Shown piece by piece: positions 63,348-64,000 of a stretch of 64,000 nt of DNA. Source of the stretch: Micavibrio_B sp964399985 (GTDB lineage: Bacteria > Pseudomonadota > Alphaproteobacteria > Micavibrionales > Micavibrionaceae); contig CAYNRY010000001.1 in the NCBI GenBank assembly GCA_964399985.1, forward strand, positions 682,001 to 746,000, read 5' to 3'. The number at the start of each line of letters is the position of its first letter. The stretch's first letter is position 1. The notes under the pieces were generated by a model. It searched no databases and was not told the DNA's origin. It was given only the letters and a program-made list of their open reading frames with translations. Both the position numbers and the translations under genes were made by a program.

Positions 63348-63536
63348 TTCAGGGTCCTTTTTCGTTGCGGGAACAATGCAATTTTAGAGCAGTAAAATCA
63401 AGCCGAATGCATGCTTTATTGAATTGGTAATTATCCCAAGGATTTACGGGGATAAGTGAAGGCGATGCTTGACCGGATTTGGAAAGAATGTTTAGGCTCA
63501 ACCAATTCACCAATTTTAGCGATGAGGGCCGTAAAC

Positions 63537-63782
63537 ATGGCATTAGAAGACATTCGCATTTCGCTCCAGCTTCTGGCTGAAAGCGTGGAAAGCCTTGAAG
63601 AGCAGATCGAGGCCAAGGAAAAGGCCGCAAAAACTGCGCCGAAGAATAACTCGCCTCAAATCGACATGTTCGGTGGCTGGTCGCCCAAGCCTGCAAATGA
63701 CAAGAATAATGCCATTTTGGCCAAGAAACTCGATAACACAATCGATAAAATCCAGAACCTGCTTAGAGAAGGAGCGATCTGA
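63537..63782 (+). CDS. DUF4164-like small coiled-coil protein upstream of zapA
   Basis: An 81-aa helical protein starting MALEDIRISLQLLAESVESL, with Glu/Lys-rich heptads to about residue 30. A short variable region (SPQIDMFGGWSPKP) and a second helix (NAILAKKLDNTIDKIQNLLRE) follow. The ATG at 63537, behind GAGG, is preferred over an upstream start 27 codons earlier. Its stop overlaps the zapA ATG. The position between tkt and zapA is conserved in alphaproteobacteria; a role in cell division is inferred from that. Confidence 0.85.
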   Translation: MALEDIRISLQLLAESVESLEEQIEAKEKAAKTAPKNNSPQIDMFGGWSPKPANDKNNAILAKKLDNTIDKIQNLLREGAI

Positions 63783-64000
63783 TGGCGGAAGTTAATGTCA
63801 CAATCGGCGGCCAATCATTCGGCATTGCCTGCGATGCCGGTCAGGAACAACGCGTTCAGCATCTGGGCCGATATGTCGACCAGCGTCTTGGTGAATTATC
63901 CCAAGGCTCCGGCGCGAATAATAAAGCGCAATTGATGGTTCTCACCACGCTTTTGCTGGCGGATGAAATTTTTGACCTGAAAGACCATCTACACCATGTG
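63782..64000 (+). CDS. zapA: Cell division protein ZapA, N-terminal part
   Basis: ZapA binds FtsZ and promotes Z-ring bundling. The 73 visible codons begin MAEVNVTIGGQSFGIACDAG, then QRVQHLGRYVDQRLGELSQG, matching the family's beta-beta-alpha start. They run on into the long helix (MVLTTLLLADEIFDLKDHL). The gene leaves the window on the right. Confidence 0.92.
   Translation, partial: MAEVNVTIGGQSFGIACDAGQEQRVQHLGRYVDQRLGELSQGSGANNKAQLMVLTTLLLADEIFDLKDHLHHV

Overview
The window looks like a chromosome segment of an alphaproteobacterium with moderate GC content. This rests on several lineage-typical arrangements: rimP-nusA-ylxR-infB-rbfA-truB-rpsO, phoH-ybeY-corC-lnt-XRE-metK-trmB, a PopZ-type (DUF2497) gene next to valS, an NDUFS4-like respiratory complex I subunit, an ECF sigma/NrsF pair, and a DUF4164-like gene followed by zapA opposite tkt. 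I cannot assign a genus; a Micavibrio-like or related lineage is possible but unproven. No prophage, transposase, rRNA or CRISPR array was seen.

Layout. 1-5 kb: 5' part of pnp (minus), then plus-strand gpmA, a CDF metal exporter and three orphans. 5-12.6 kb: the minus-strand translation/transcription operon from rimP to rpsO, with a strong promoter and a terminator-like hairpin in its leader. 12.8-23.8 kb: trmB, metK, an XRE regulator, lnt, corC, ybeY, phoH and miaB on the minus strand, with orphans between them. 23.8-33.4 kb (plus): a hydroxyacid dehydrogenase, a secreted protein, a 1172-residue membrane-anchored coiled-coil protein, a HAD hydrolase and an MsbA-like ABC transporter operon. 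33.4-38 kb: tRNA-Pro, two paralogous small genes flanking an outer-membrane protein, ECF sigma/anti-sigma, complex I subunit, tRNA-Arg and a broken gene. 38-45 kb: sulfurtransferase, hybrid kinase, tRNA-Asn, metA, a 553-residue orphan, tRNA-Cys. 45-52 kb: popZ, valS, four tandem pilin-like paralogues, rpmE. 53-64 kb: central carbon genes fba, gap and tkt, interspersed with a MarR-like regulator, a FadL porin and a probable zinc-uptake cluster, ending in truncated zapA.

Most genes are housekeeping: ribosome maturation and translation initiation, tRNA modification, envelope biogenesis, methionine/SAM synthesis and glycolysis/pentose phosphate. Between them lie short AT-rich orphans and dispersed palindromic repeats whose arms resemble CGTCATTCC.

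The most unusual signals are these. (1) The tRNA-Asn and tRNA-Cys genes each carry a tandem copy of their own 3' end, and each pair of copies is separated by a short insert of the same design: an inverted copy of that tRNA's T-arm, an AT-rich stretch, and a hairpin whose stem covaries between the two. (2) phoH appears to start at AUC, directly behind a strong Shine-Dalgarno sequence. (3) A terminator hairpin lies in the rimP-nusA leader. (4) Four pilin-like paralogues stand in tandem, with a decayed copy of the rpmE terminator between two of them. (5) A large TipN/GPR-like coiled-coil protein is present.
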